A stretch of DNA of 64,000 nucleotides from Bacillota bacterium (GCA_023415775.1 JAEZJM010000025.1:240558-304557); one strand, 5' to 3'; shown: positions 26,346-35,881, counted from the first letter of the stretch. Notes: generated from the letters alone by a model not told the origin. Program-made: numbers and translations.

Positions 26346-26878
26346 GCTCTTTCTGCCGACTTCGTCTGTTGCTCCCTCCGAAGGAGGAACGTATAGAAAA
26401 AGATATAATACGCGATCAAAATAAACATAATCACCGTTACAGACGGGTCGCGAACATACTCGACCGAAGCTGCCTGCCGCGCTAATTGCCCATTGGCAGC
26501 CGCGCCAAACAAGGCGGCAATATCCTCATAGCCTTTGTGGATAAAGCGGCCGGCAAGTATTACGAAAATGCACTTGCCAATCCACGGATTTTGGCGGTAG
26601 AACCAGTCATCGCCACGCCACTCAAACGCCGAAGTGCGAATCGAATACCAGGCGATAAGATACCCCAACAAAATGCCGATGCCATCGAAGATATACCGCT
26701 CAGGATTCGCGTAGCCCGTGACCAGCAAAACAGCCCCCAGGCCGATCATCAGCGCTATCCGCAAAAACGCGCGCCATTTGACGTACTTTTGAAACCTTAG
26801 CTCACGCCGGGCGCGCCGGTATATCTTGAATAACACCAGCGCAACTATTATGATGATCGCCACAGTATGATGTTGCAT
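26342..26878 (-). CDS. Small integral membrane protein, function unknown
   Basis: 178 aa with about five hydrophobic stretches: residues 5-20, 40-58, 62-80, 100-115 and a last one near 148-168. The basic first loop (KIYRRARRELRFQKYVKWR) gives a probable N-out/C-in layout. The overall pattern recalls CcdC-type (DUF1453) membrane proteins, but I could not confirm this. It lies 32 bp after the Tat phosphoesterase gene and ends the long minus-strand set. The ATG at 26878 follows AGGAGCAGG. Confidence 0.7.
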   Translation of the reverse strand: MQHHTVAIIIIVALVLFKIYRRARRELRFQKYVKWRAFLRIALMIGLGAVLLVTGYANPERYIFDGIGILLGYLIAWYSIRTSAFEWRGDDWFYRQNPWIGKCIFVILAGRFIHKGYEDIAALFGAAANGQLARQAASVEYVRDPSVTVIMFILIAYYIFFYTFLLRREQQTKSAERA

Positions 26879-26910
26879 ACCTGCTCCTTCAAGCCGAACC
26901 CGGTGTAATA

Positions 26911-27993
26911 TCAGGGAATAAGCGCATACGTATCATAAACGTACTTATTGTTATTCTGATCCAACCAATACTCCGTGGCTGTGAGCGAATTTTTGCCGTC
27001 ATCCACAGTGAAAATGCTATACCCGGGACGCCCCTGCGTATTGGGCACCTGAGTCGTCGGAAAAACATTTGTCAACCGGCTGTCCACCGTGGCGGGGTTA
27101 TAGCTGCTAATACAGCCTAAATTGCCGACAACGATTTGCGGCAGCCCGTCGGCCTGGCCGCGGAAATACAGATGCTCGTGTCCGGAAATATACGCCGTCA
27201 CCTGATTGTCAGTCAGCAGTTTCCAAAATTGATCACGCAGGCTCGTCTGGTCAAACAAATTAAATTGGGCTATCTTGCTGCTCGCGGTGGTATCGGGGGT
27301 ATAAACCGGACTATGCCCCATAACGAAGACATGCTGCGCCCCTTGCCTGCTTTCCAGTTCGCCCTTTATCCACTCCATGGGCAGCGTAACAATGCCGTTC
27401 GCCGCATTAACGTATTGGTCTACCATAATGAACTTTATTTTATTATGAACGAAACTATAAGATAATCCTTTTGCCGCCGGCGGGCCGTTCTGCGGCATGG
27501 CTCTGGCTATATCCGTCACATATGCCTTGTTTAAGGACGAATCCCCATTATAAAGGCCGTAATCATGGTTGCCCCGAATCACGAATAACGGGATATTCGC
27601 CCGGCTGAGAGGGGCGGTTGCCTGCTTATAATTGGCATATTGCATATCAAACTTTTTATATACCGGAGAAGTCGGCATAGTTTGGGCTCCGGTGATCAAA
27701 TCGCCTGTTTGTAAAACGAAATCGGGATGTTCGTCGGCAATATAGTCTATGATGGGGGTAAGATAAGCGGTAACCCCCGTCTTAGTATGAGCCATGTCAC
27801 TATCATGGGTATCGCTGATCACGGCGAATTTCCAGGTCTGCGCATTTACCGCACCCGACCGCGTTTCCGCCCGTGCGATGACATTCGGCGACAACCCCCA
27901 TAATCCGGCCAGGGCTACGCATGTTTTAATAAAGCGGCGCCGGGGCAATTTTTGCTGCTGCAACAATTCCCACAAAGATTGAGTATCGACCAT
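26911..27993 (-). CDS. Tat-exported calcineurin-like metallophosphoesterase
   Basis: 360 aa. The N-terminus carries a twin-arginine-type signal (PRRRFIK at residues 17-23, then the hydrophobic CVALAGLWG), so it should be folded with metals before export. The five metallophosphoesterase motifs are present in order: SDTHD near 60, GDL near 97, RGNHD near 142, MGHSP near 227 and SGHEHLYF near 272. The enzyme should act in the cell envelope on a phosphoester, possibly a nucleotide or phospholipid. It is 32 bp after the diguanylate cyclase gene and is one of two Tat phosphoesterases bracketing this gene set. Confidence 0.9.
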   Translation of the reverse strand: MVDTQSLWELLQQQKLPRRRFIKTCVALAGLWGLSPNVIARAETRSGAVNAQTWKFAVISDTHDSDMAHTKTGVTAYLTPIIDYIADEHPDFVLQTGDLITGAQTMPTSPVYKKFDMQYANYKQATAPLSRANIPLFVIRGNHDYGLYNGDSSLNKAYVTDIARAMPQNGPPAAKGLSYSFVHNKIKFIMVDQYVNAANGIVTLPMEWIKGELESRQGAQHVFVMGHSPVYTPDTTASSKIAQFNLFDQTSLRDQFWKLLTDNQVTAYISGHEHLYFRGQADGLPQIVVGNLGCISSYNPATVDSRLTNVFPTTQVPNTQGRPGYSIFTVDDGKNSLTATEYWLDQNNNKYVYDTYALIP

Positions 27994-28025
27994 AGTAATC
28001 TTTTCATCCCCTATCTTTGTTAATA

Positions 28026-29201
28026 CTAAGATATTACCGGCTTTTCCCCGGACATTGACCGATCCGCCAGTATGACGCGGTTTCGGCCGGCCCTTTTGCC
28101 CTGGTACATGTTGATGTCCGCCTTATTGATCACCCCGGCGATAGTGTCGCCTTCGTTTTCAGAAGCATAGACGCCGAGAGTTAGGGTCACCGAAAAAGCG
28201 TGGTTTTCATAAACATAACTGCGTTTTTCCACCGTCTCCCTGATTCGGTCGGCCAGCCTGGCCGCGCTTTCTTCATTTGTCGCCGGCAACATCAGGAGGA
28301 ATTCATCGCCTCCCCAGCGGGCAACCGCGTCCTTCTCCCTGACCGAGTTCCTGATCTCTTCGGCTATTGACTTCAGCAATAAGTCTCCACAGGCATGTCC
28401 GTACATGTCATTGATCTCTTTGAATAAATCGATGTCGGCGATTATCAATGCAAACGCCGTACCGGTTCTTTGGTATCGTTCATACTCTATCTGAATTACC
28501 TGCTCCATATGCCGCCGGTTATAAAGACCTGTCAGGCCATCCGTTCTCGAGACCAGTTCCAATTGCTGCTGGCGCTTACTCCGGTCGACAGATATAGCGA
28601 TTAAATAATAGGAAATAAATATGATTATGCCAATCAAAACCAAGGGGATAAAATCGGGCAGCAAATAATTTCTTTTTTCTACCCCGTAGAAAGCCAACAA
28701 CACGAAAGACAGCAGGGGGAACAGTGTTAAAATAAAATTTTGGTGGTCGATGATTTCGAGGATGCTTTTAACGTGGGGCGCTGCATATCTTCGTATCAGC
28801 GGTACGGATAACAGTTCCAGCAATTGGCCGATCAATATCCAGACGCCTATTATCCGATCAAATACCAATAGCTCTAAAAACAAAAAGATAAGGAAATTTA
28901 ACTGGGACAAAGAAGTAACCATAAACAGCACAAAAAATTTGGCGTGCATGGTTTCTTTAAAAACAAGCGCAATCGGCACCAAATACAATATCGTCGCCAT
29001 ATAGCCAAGCAAGAAAGGGTCAAGACCGCTCGGGGTAAACAGACCGCGTAAAAAGTACTGGGCAATCCATACGCCGGCAAAGGCAACCAACTGAAACCGC
29101 CAGGGACGCCGCGCGGTCAGGAAGGAATAAGTGAGCAAAAGATTCGACAGCAGGAAGACCGTTCGGCTTACTTCGAATAGAATCAGCGCATTCCCCGACA
29201 T
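28026..29201 (-). CDS. Membrane diguanylate cyclase with shared sensor module
   Basis: 391 aa. Residues 1-205 contain about seven membrane helices closely similar to the N-termini of the two GHKL kinases in this window (shared TYSFLT.RRP, FKET..AKFFVLFMVTSLS, LLAFYGV). Residues 225-385 form a GGDEF domain with the intact catalytic motif RWGGDEF near 293-299 and a product-inhibition RxxD site (REKD) at the normal distance before it. It makes c-di-GMP from two GTP at the inner membrane. ATG follows GGAGGGAAT. Its place after the exported-protein genes suggests it links an envelope signal to c-di-GMP, which is inference. Confidence 0.94.
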   Translation of the reverse strand: MSGNALILFEVSRTVFLLSNLLLTYSFLTARRPWRFQLVAFAGVWIAQYFLRGLFTPSGLDPFLLGYMATILYLVPIALVFKETMHAKFFVLFMVTSLSQLNFLIFLFLELLVFDRIIGVWILIGQLLELLSVPLIRRYAAPHVKSILEIIDHQNFILTLFPLLSFVLLAFYGVEKRNYLLPDFIPLVLIGIIIFISYYLIAISVDRSKRQQQLELVSRTDGLTGLYNRRHMEQVIQIEYERYQRTGTAFALIIADIDLFKEINDMYGHACGDLLLKSIAEEIRNSVREKDAVARWGGDEFLLMLPATNEESAARLADRIRETVEKRSYVYENHAFSVTLTLGVYASENEGDTIAGVINKADINMYQGKRAGRNRVILADRSMSGEKPVIS

Positions 29202-29219
29202 ATTCCCTCCGGTATCGGC

Positions 29220-29277
29220 AATTTGCCAACACTGCGTTTCTCCGCATCAGAGGAGAGGAACGCCGTGTTGGCAAATT
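29220..29277. repeat. Long imperfect inverted repeat between exported-protein gene and cyclase gene
   Basis: Arms AATTTGCCAACAC.GCGTT and its complement (about 24 bp with two to three mismatches, 8-nt loop). It lies 19 nt upstream of the cyclase start on the minus strand. There is no T-run; it could be a processing hairpin, a weak terminator or the trace of a small mobile repeat. Confidence 0.6.
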
Positions 29278-29299
29278 AGCTTTTCGCTGCGCTCCGCGC

Positions 29300-30235
29300 T
29301 TACAGCCCTTTCAGGAAACCGTTGTTGATATTCGGCACCGCCAGGAATATGAGCTGCATATCGCAATAACCGCCGGCCTGGATAATAACGACCAAGTCAA
29401 GATTCTGGCCATCGCCGGCCACAGCCGAAAAATTGGGATAAGCAAGGCCGGAAACATTCAAATAGTTCGGCCCCTTCACCTGTGTCCCCGGCGCCGCCCC
29501 GCCGACGCCTTTGTTCGAGGAGATTCCGCCCAGATTGGCGGCTATCGGCTTCCAGCCAGGCGCATTTAACCCCAGCCCCTGAATCGTAAAAAAATGCGTC
29601 GTGTTTTTCCAGTTGCTGAAATAAACCATGGTGTCGTTGGTTTCCAAAGCGTAATTATTGAAGCCGTCGCCGAAGCTGAGGGCAGTCGCCGGATAGTTGG
29701 CCGTCCCCCCGTTATAAGGCGTATCGAACCCCACGCTGGAAGTAACGATAAACTTCAGGGCGGCGGTATTTCCGCTCTGGGCGAAAGTGTTGCTGTTAAA
29801 GACAATCGGTATCGAATCATACCACAGCGGCTGCGAATACCCGGCGGACACCTCGTTTTTCAGTTTCCAGCCGTTGTTGAGATTGTTCAGCGCCACTTGG
29901 TAGGAATGAAAGGCGAAACTGCCGCCAAAATTGTTGGCGGAGCTTGGCTTGCGGAAACCCGCCAGCCAAAACCCGTTAAAAGATTGCCCGGTTGTCAGCC
30001 CGGAAAGCATGGGCTGATTCTGACCTGGGCCGATCGATATATCCCAGGGAGTCATATTGATAATATCCAGCACTCCCAGCGGGGAGACATTGGGATGACT
30101 CGAGGACACTCCCTCGCCCGGAGCCATTTCATTAAACGCGATTATGCTTGCATAGGGAGCGGCGGCAAAAGCCACGCTGCTCAATACCGACAACAGCAGC
30201 ACCAGCGAACAAAGCAGGATCTTTCTTTTTGACAT
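29300..30235 (-). CDS. Exported protein of unknown function, 311 aa
   Basis: No family recognised. It has a clear signal peptide (residues 1-25, cleavage near AFAAA) and a Gly/Asn/Ser-rich mature part with alternating short hydrophobic stretches, as in a beta-rich secreted protein. Only one Cys (near residue 293) is visible. The C-terminus (LIFLAVPNINNGFLKGL) is not a barrel-type terminal strand. GAGGAAACGCC precedes the ATG. It is 34 bp after the 505-aa exported-protein gene. Its tight spacing behind two secretin-like genes makes it a candidate substrate or partner of those proteins. Confidence 0.8.
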   Translation of the reverse strand: MSKRKILLCSLVLLLSVLSSVAFAAAPYASIIAFNEMAPGEGVSSSHPNVSPLGVLDIINMTPWDISIGPGQNQPMLSGLTTGQSFNGFWLAGFRKPSSANNFGGSFAFHSYQVALNNLNNGWKLKNEVSAGYSQPLWYDSIPIVFNSNTFAQSGNTAALKFIVTSSVGFDTPYNGGTANYPATALSFGDGFNNYALETNDTMVYFSNWKNTTHFFTIQGLGLNAPGWKPIAANLGGISSNKGVGGAAPGTQVKGPNYLNVSGLAYPNFSAVAGDGQNLDLVVIIQAGGYCDMQLIFLAVPNINNGFLKGL

Positions 30236-30269
30236 TGGCGTTTCCTCGCTTATCGTTTATTTTCCTTGC

Positions 30270-31787
30270 CTACTTCTGGGCCAGTTTTGTGAGGTACTGT
30301 TCGACAGCGGGCAACTCTTTTTTATATTTTTCTAAAACGGATTTCAACTGAACGTTCAGGTTCTTCATTGCGGCGGGATCATTTTTGATCTGCCCGTACT
30401 TGCCATGGACGCCGAACATTTCGATAATCACTTTCGCATCCTGCGGATTCTTCTTGGCAATTGCCGTCAATAACTCCAGAATCTTCGCCGAGTCCTGGGC
30501 CTGGGCCTTGGTCGGCTGGTACTTGGCGCCGCCTGCCAGTTGCGCCGGGGCGTTATTATTGATATATTGCTGCACCTGGGTCGAGGCATAAACGCCCTGA
30601 TTCAGCACAACAACGAACAGCGTATCCGCGCCGTTAGGCAAGCTTACTCCATAATTGTCCGGCGGCGACTGCCGCCAGGTGGTGACGAACACGGCGTTTT
30701 GCTGTAGCAGCGGCAGTTGCTGATTAGCGGCGGGTTGAACCTCATACAGTAAAGACTGGCTGTCTCCCGAATGGGCGGTGAGAGTTGCCCCGCTCGGGAA
30801 GTTGGCAGAATCCGCCGTGGCCGTGACGTTGATCCCCTTGGACTTTGCCGGATAAGCCGTATCGGTCGTAATATTGACATTGGTACTGTTGCTATTATTT
30901 GAAACATCGCTGACGATTCCCTCAACCGTGCCCGGTATGCCGGCGATGAAGTCGGCGATACCAATGGGGTCGCCGCTGGCGCATGTTGCAATATCGGTTA
31001 CAACATCCAGCGCGGTATGCAGCGCTTTCAGGATCGAAAACCCGGTTTGGGGAATGGACACGCTACCCGACGTACCCCCGCCCAAGCTGTTGATGTTAAT
31101 GTTATAGGCGGCTTGTACCGTTACTCTGCTTGGATCCAGCAGCTTCAGCTTCAGGGTGGTCACGGCAGGTTGTCCGGCATTGAGAGCAAGGCCGGTGGTG
31201 AAGTGACCGTTTTGCGTGATTTTTTTGCCATCACAGTCGGGAAAACCGGCGAGAACGGAAGAGTTGTAGGCCGCTGCTCCCATATTCGTTATATTACTGC
31301 TCAGGGCCACGTACTGGACATGGCTGTAGGCGCCGGGCGGCGTCCAGGAGGGGAAAACGGTAAACAGACTCATCCAGTCATAATTGCTGCTAAAGGCGAT
31401 GGCGTTTGTCGTCTGGTTCACAGTAGCTGCCGGGTTCAGTGAAGAAATTGTATTCGTCGTGACCCCGGGAACAGTAGCCGGAGCAAGAATATTGGCAAGC
31501 GTAGCCGTTTGGCCGCCATTGGCATAATAAACTCCCGGCAAACCCGCCGCCAACGGAAGACTGGTTCCGTAGCTACCGGAATTCGTCAAGATATTCATAT
31601 TTATCGGCGATTGGGTCAGATTCAAAACCACCATCGGCAAACTTCCATACGTGTTCAGCGCCACTGAAGTTGCCGTCGGCGGTGTAGGCGCCTGCCCATT
31701 CGCCGCCGCCACCGTGCCTGATGGAGCACTAAGCGCCAGAACCAGCGATAAGGCGATTATTAACAGAGTTCCTCTTGCGAAATTCAT
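30270..31787 (-). CDS. Exported protein of unknown function, 505 aa
   Basis: No family recognised. Signal peptide at residues 1-28 (cleavage near TVAA), then a Thr/Asn/Ala-rich, probably beta-rich part up to about residue 400. It includes two short elements that recur, TSVALNTYGSLPMVVLNLTQSPINM and related lines, here split as TSVALNTYG and LPMVVLNLT. The last 90 residues are helical and charged (AKILELLTAIAKKNPQDAK, VLEKYKKELPAVEQYLTKL). AAGGAGGAATAACCC precedes the ATG. It follows the CNA-B-like gene by 63 bp. The helical tail could dock to another component. Confidence 0.8.
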   Translation of the reverse strand: MNFARGTLLIIALSLVLALSAPSGTVAAANGQAPTPPTATSVALNTYGSLPMVVLNLTQSPINMNILTNSGSYGTSLPLAAGLPGVYYANGGQTATLANILAPATVPGVTTNTISSLNPAATVNQTTNAIAFSSNYDWMSLFTVFPSWTPPGAYSHVQYVALSSNITNMGAAAYNSSVLAGFPDCDGKKITQNGHFTTGLALNAGQPAVTTLKLKLLDPSRVTVQAAYNININSLGGGTSGSVSIPQTGFSILKALHTALDVVTDIATCASGDPIGIADFIAGIPGTVEGIVSDVSNNSNSTNVNITTDTAYPAKSKGINVTATADSANFPSGATLTAHSGDSQSLLYEVQPAANQQLPLLQQNAVFVTTWRQSPPDNYGVSLPNGADTLFVVVLNQGVYASTQVQQYINNNAPAQLAGGAKYQPTKAQAQDSAKILELLTAIAKKNPQDAKVIIEMFGVHGKYGQIKNDPAAMKNLNVQLKSVLEKYKKELPAVEQYLTKLAQK

Positions 31788-31850
31788 CGGGTTATTCCTC
31801 CTTGAAATTTTATTGCCTCTCGGCCTGTGCCGACTCTGATAAGGACAAAG

Positions 31851-32543
31851 CTACAAAAGCTCGATCCGCAGCCGCTCATGGGCGTAAAACTCGATGATCC
31901 AGGAATCGAAATCGCCGCCCTTCACCGTGATGATCGAATATTTTTCGCCCATCGGCATATACAACTGGATAAAGTCGGCGGAGCCGATGGGGATGTTCTG
32001 GCCAATGCCCAACCTTTTGTTTGTCAGCACGATTTTGTCAGGTTTATATACATCGAGGAAGGTCTCAAACATAACATAGGCGCTTCTTTTTATCGTCAAG
32101 TCGCACGCGACGTTTTCGCCGAGGTCGAACCGCTTGGTCTCTGAAACATAGTAAGAACTATAGCTCTTGGTCTCCTTGATTATCGCCGGAAAATCATAAC
32201 CGTCATGGCTGCGGAGCGCCCGGACATTGGCGTAAAAATAATACGCGCCGCTCTTCAAATGCTTGAACACCGCTTTGCCGTTCTCATCCGTCCGGGCCCG
32301 CGCTTTTTCTTTGCCCGCCAAATTGGCCGGCATGGCATAAAGCTCAACGCCGCTGACCGGCTGGCCGTCCTCGTCCTGCAGCGTCACGGTAAGGGTCGGC
32401 GGCAAAAGCTCCTTTTGCTCCTCCGGCCCGTTTCCCGCCGCATAAACGCCGCGGACCGACAAGACGCAGGCGATAAAGACGAACGCCACGACAATCGCCA
32501 GCGGCGCCCGCCGGTATCGCTTAAACCATTTTGCCACAGACAT
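31851..32543 (-). CDS. Membrane-anchored protein with CNA-B/SpaA-like domain
   Basis: 230 aa. The start at 32543 (MSVAKWFKRY) follows GGAGGTAAGAG; the longer frame adds ten residues without a site. One membrane helix near residues 13-34 with a very basic front (KWFKRYRR) suggests an anchor or an uncleaved signal. Residues about 47-110 (TLTVTLQDEDGQPVSGVELY, TDENGKAVFKHLKSGAYYF) match the carboxypeptidase-regulatory/CNA-B type beta sandwich. The C-terminal 110 residues are not recognised. It lies 35 bp after the second secretin-like gene. Confidence 0.75.
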   Translation of the reverse strand: MSVAKWFKRYRRAPLAIVVAFVFIACVLSVRGVYAAGNGPEEQKELLPPTLTVTLQDEDGQPVSGVELYAMPANLAGKEKARARTDENGKAVFKHLKSGAYYFYANVRALRSHDGYDFPAIIKETKSYSSYYVSETKRFDLGENVACDLTIKRSAYVMFETFLDVYKPDKIVLTNKRLGIGQNIPIGSADFIQLYMPMGEKYSIITVKGGDFDSWIIEFYAHERLRIELL

Positions 32544-32578
32544 CCTCTTACCTCCGCTCATGTAACGTTTCAATCAGT

Positions 32579-33697
32579 CTACTGCTCCGGCAGAATGCGT
32601 ACCGAAACGGTCAGCACGCCGACCTTATGGGTCAGTTGTTTGGTTTCCTGGCTGAATAAATACTTCAGGAACGGTATGTTCATCAATATCGGGATGCCGC
32701 TGACTGACCGCGTTTCGGTGTCGCCGGCGAAAACACCGGCTACATACACGCCGCTGTCCGCCCTCACGAGCCCAGTGGTCGTCAGCGTCTTGGTGGAAAA
32801 TTCTTTGGCCGACTGCTGCCCTACCTGGACACTGCCGGTAACCAGCGCCATCTGCATATATACATCAAGCTTGACGACGCTTTCGGCCGGCCTATCGGCA
32901 TAATACTTGACAATAGTAGGTGTAATCTTGACATCGCTGCTGATCGTCTGCGAGGTCAAGGTTGCATTCCCGTTGCTGTCGGTCGTCTGCAAAGGAACGA
33001 TTGTCTGACTGAGCAGCTCGCCCTGAATACCGTTGGGGGTATAAATATTACTGCCCATAATAACCCGGCTCTTGGACAACGACTTGGTCAGCTGGGCGTT
33101 GAAGCCCATTGCGCCGCTCGTCGGCGCCGGCACCCCTGCCGTCAGCGTATCGGTTACCGAGCCCTGCACCGTCTTCACCCATTGCCCTATATTGGGGAAA
33201 AATTGATAAGAATTGCTGCCGACCGAACGCTGCCACGCACTGACGCCGTAAGTCACGTTGCCGGTAAGCGACGACCAGTCGATCCCCGCAGACTGGTTAT
33301 CTGCCATATCCAGCTCGCGCAGATAGGCGGAAATGATCAAGAGGTGCGGCCGGCCCACCTCCGCCAGCAGCGCTTGCAGCTTGGCGGCCGCGTTTCGCAG
33401 CTGCCCTTCGTCCGTCCCCGACAGCAGCGCCATCGCCGGCGCGCCCTTCGGCTGCAGCAGACTCACCGACATACCGGCGAATTCGGGCATTTGCTGCAGA
33501 TAGGTCAGCAGGTTGGTCACCGCCGGCGCGTTGCCGTGAACCACCGGCAGCACTACCGTGCCATTTTCCACCGCTATATCCGAAACATTTTCTGCGGCGT
33601 AAGCCACGACGGCGTTTGCGCCCAGCAGCACCAGCGCCGCCGCCGCCAGCAGCAGCAGTTTACCGATGATCCGGCAGACGTTGTTGTCAGTACGCAT
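32579..33697 (-). CDS. Short secretin-like outer-membrane protein B
   Basis: 372 aa. The start used is the second ATG (MRTDNN), 6 nt after GGAGG; the first ATG would abut the ribosome site. Signal peptide to about residue 33 (VAYA). Residues 38-115 look like a single secretin N-domain (LLTYLQQMPEFAGMSV..., LLSGTDEGQLRNAAAKLQAL), and residues 118-370 follow the secretin core: LIISAYLRELDMADNQSAGI, then SSDVKITPTIV, GVYVAGVFAGD and the closing SGIPILMNIPFLKYLF. Type II/III secretins are usually 550-700 aa with several N-domains, so this is a minimal version. It overlaps the paralogous upstream gene by 11 bp. Confidence 0.8.
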   Translation of the reverse strand: MRTDNNVCRIIGKLLLLAAAALVLLGANAVVAYAAENVSDIAVENGTVVLPVVHGNAPAVTNLLTYLQQMPEFAGMSVSLLQPKGAPAMALLSGTDEGQLRNAAAKLQALLAEVGRPHLLIISAYLRELDMADNQSAGIDWSSLTGNVTYGVSAWQRSVGSNSYQFFPNIGQWVKTVQGSVTDTLTAGVPAPTSGAMGFNAQLTKSLSKSRVIMGSNIYTPNGIQGELLSQTIVPLQTTDSNGNATLTSQTISSDVKITPTIVKYYADRPAESVVKLDVYMQMALVTGSVQVGQQSAKEFSTKTLTTTGLVRADSGVYVAGVFAGDTETRSVSGIPILMNIPFLKYLFSQETKQLTHKVGVLTVSVRILPEQ

Positions 33698-34889
33698 AGC
33701 CATCCTCCTTGGTTGCAGGCAGAATGCGCACTGCCAGGGTCAAAATCGATGCCGAGTGTTGCAGGCTTACCGATTCGGAAGAAAACAGATACTTGAGTAC
33801 CGGCACATTCATCAGTATCGGAATGCCGCTGCTGGATTTGATCCAGGCGTCGCTCGCGAACAGCCCGCCGATGATCCGCTCGTTATTGGCCTTCGCATAA
33901 AGCGTGGACGTTAAGGTTTGCACGGTATACTGCAGAGCCGACGACCCGCCGCTGAAGGTCACCGTGTCCGTCGGCACGCTCAACTGCACGACAACGTCGA
34001 GGCGGACGACGCTTTCCTCCGGCCTCTCCGCGTTGAACTTCACAATCGTCGGCGTTATCTTTACATCGCTGCTGATAACCTGGGTGTTGAAAGTAACGAC
34101 ACCGTTCGAAGTAAGGGGAACAGGCATCGAATCATCATTCTTTATCTCGGCTGTCGTGCCATTGACGATATTGATCTCGCTGCCGACGATGACCTTGCCC
34201 TTCGACATCGCTTTCGTCAGGCTCGCCGTGACGTTTACGGGATTAGTCAGCCCGACCGTATAACCGCTCGTGCTCTTCGTTATCGTCGGCTGCTTATTCA
34301 GGCTGGGCGGCGTCCCCCCATTGCTATCCCATTCCCGTGTGTTCGTCGTCGTTATCCCCGTCGTAAGGCCGCCCTGCACCCCGTTGGAAAACCACGACAA
34401 CCCCGCCGAATCGTCATTCTCTATCGTTATCTCCCGCAAATAGGCGGCAACCACCAAACGATGGGGCTGCCCCATCTTGCTCACGATAGATTTTAGTTTC
34501 TCGGCCGCATACCGCAGCCTGTCTTCACCCTGATTGCCAGACAACAGAATCTTCGGTTTTGTCCCCACCGGAGCAAACAACGTCATGCTGATCCCCTGAA
34601 AATCCGGATCCTGGGCCAGCGACTGCAGAAGGCCCTGTACCACCGTCTCATTGCCGGGCATAATCGGCAGAATGACGACGCCGTTGACGATGCGATAACC
34701 GGCGACATCGGCGGCAATGGCTTCAGCAGGCGTCACAGACGCGTTGGCGACATTGTTCACGGCATCCTGCGCCGCCCATCCCCTCGCGCCATAGCTCAGG
34801 AAAAGCAAAGCAGTCGCGAGAGCGATGAACCACGGCCGCACACCAGACCTTTTTTCTACGGGAAGCTCACAAAACCGCCTAATAATCAT
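33687..34889 (-). CDS. Short secretin-like outer-membrane protein A
   Basis: 400 aa, paralogous to the next gene. Signal peptide at about residues 18-38 (GARGWA). One N-domain near 70-145 (GLLQSLAQDPDFQGISMTLF, LSGNQGEDRLRYAAEKLKSI) precedes a secretin-like core: VVAAYLREITIENDDSAGLS, SSDVKITPTIVKF near 285, ERIIGGLFASD near 345 and SGIPILMNVPVLKYLFSSES. A Thr/Asn-rich insertion near 170-205 (GITTTNTREWDSNGG) marks it apart from its partner. No secretion ATPase, inner-membrane platform or pseudopilin gene lies in the window, so if it forms a channel it needs partners elsewhere, or it is not an export channel. Confidence 0.8.
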   Translation of the reverse strand: MIIRRFCELPVEKRSGVRPWFIALATALLFLSYGARGWAAQDAVNNVANASVTPAEAIAADVAGYRIVNGVVILPIMPGNETVVQGLLQSLAQDPDFQGISMTLFAPVGTKPKILLSGNQGEDRLRYAAEKLKSIVSKMGQPHRLVVAAYLREITIENDDSAGLSWFSNGVQGGLTTGITTTNTREWDSNGGTPPSLNKQPTITKSTSGYTVGLTNPVNVTASLTKAMSKGKVIVGSEINIVNGTTAEIKNDDSMPVPLTSNGVVTFNTQVISSDVKITPTIVKFNAERPEESVVRLDVVVQLSVPTDTVTFSGGSSALQYTVQTLTSTLYAKANNERIIGGLFASDAWIKSSSGIPILMNVPVLKYLFSSESVSLQHSASILTLAVRILPATKEDGYAY

Positions 34890-34954
34890 CTGTCTCTCCG
34901 ATTAAATCTCCCCAAAAATACTGCGTGCGGTCCCCCTGGCGCTACGCCTTACGG

Positions 34955-35881
34955 TCAAAACTTATAAACTACCGTAAGTTGCCCGTAATCGCCATGCATA
35001 CGGTTCGTCTCGCTGAGATCATGGAGCCACTTGGCGACCACCGAAACCTTGCCCTTTCCAGCCTTGGGCGTCCACAGAAAAGCCGGTCCAAGACCGAAGG
35101 CTTCGCCCTTGAAACTGCCGAGAACAGCGCCGCTGCCGCTGTCGCCCGACACCTGGCGGTAGTAATAGGCGTGAAGACCCACGGCAAAATTCGGCGTAAG
35201 GAATTGGTTCGCCGCGAAATCGACGTGGAACTCATTCCCCGACTTGTAATTGGTGGCGGTGTTCGTCTTATTCACCATGATGCCCGGCGTGACGGAAATC
35301 TCGGTCCCGGTCTTGGCATTCAGCCACGTAACGGTCAAGGAGGTGTCGAAACTCCAGTAGTTCCTGCCGACATTGGCAAGATTGCCGGCAGTATACCCGC
35401 CTGTCGGGACAAAGATCGATTCAACAAGCTTATAATGGAAATCGCCCTTCCCCCAATACAGCGCAGCCGAAATCACCGCATCGCCGATATCGGTTTTGCT
35501 GTCGGTTGCACTGCGGGCATGGGAAGCTGTCCCGACATTCGCCAGAACGCCCATATGTCCCACGGGAACAGCCGCGCCTATCTGCAGCCGGCTGCCGAGT
35601 ACAGGCTTCTCGAATGTATAGAAGCCCCCGATATAATCGTAAAAAGCCTCGGCTTTCAGTTCCAGATGAACAGCGCCTCGCAGCACGGCCCGATGGGCCG
35701 ACCCGTTGTAATACAGCATCTGGCTTGCCATCATAAATCCGGGGGCAGGCGGCACGGCGGCGGCGAAGGTGGTGGAGGAGCCGGGGAAATAATGGCTTGA
35801 CGCCCCTTCCGTAGCCTGAGCCGTTTGCATCCCCAGAATCAGGCAGCACACCAGTAAAGGAACAAAAAGCATTCGCTTCAT
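34955..35881 (-). CDS. Outer-membrane barrel of the MetA/SphA-type transporter family
   Basis: 308 aa. The start at 35881 (MKRMLFVPLL) follows GGAGAG; 15 in-frame codons upstream lack a site. Signal peptide at residues 1-22 (cleavage near AQA). The mature part fits the 'phenol degradation meta-pathway' outer-membrane family: YFPGSSTTFAAAVPPAPGFM early, FTFEKPVLGSRLQIGAAVPVG in the middle (here FYTFEKPVLG), GKGDFHYKLVESIFVPTGGY, and a final strand ending in VVYKF. These proteins are thought to pass hydrophobic compounds. It is 58 bp after the phosphoesterase gene and 65 bp before the first secretin-like gene. Confidence 0.85.
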   Translation of the reverse strand: MKRMLFVPLLVCCLILGMQTAQATEGASSHYFPGSSTTFAAAVPPAPGFMMASQMLYYNGSAHRAVLRGAVHLELKAEAFYDYIGGFYTFEKPVLGSRLQIGAAVPVGHMGVLANVGTASHARSATDSKTDIGDAVISAALYWGKGDFHYKLVESIFVPTGGYTAGNLANVGRNYWSFDTSLTVTWLNAKTGTEISVTPGIMVNKTNTATNYKSGNEFHVDFAANQFLTPNFAVGLHAYYYRQVSGDSGSGAVLGSFKGEAFGLGPAFLWTPKAGKGKVSVVAKWLHDLSETNRMHGDYGQLTVVYKF

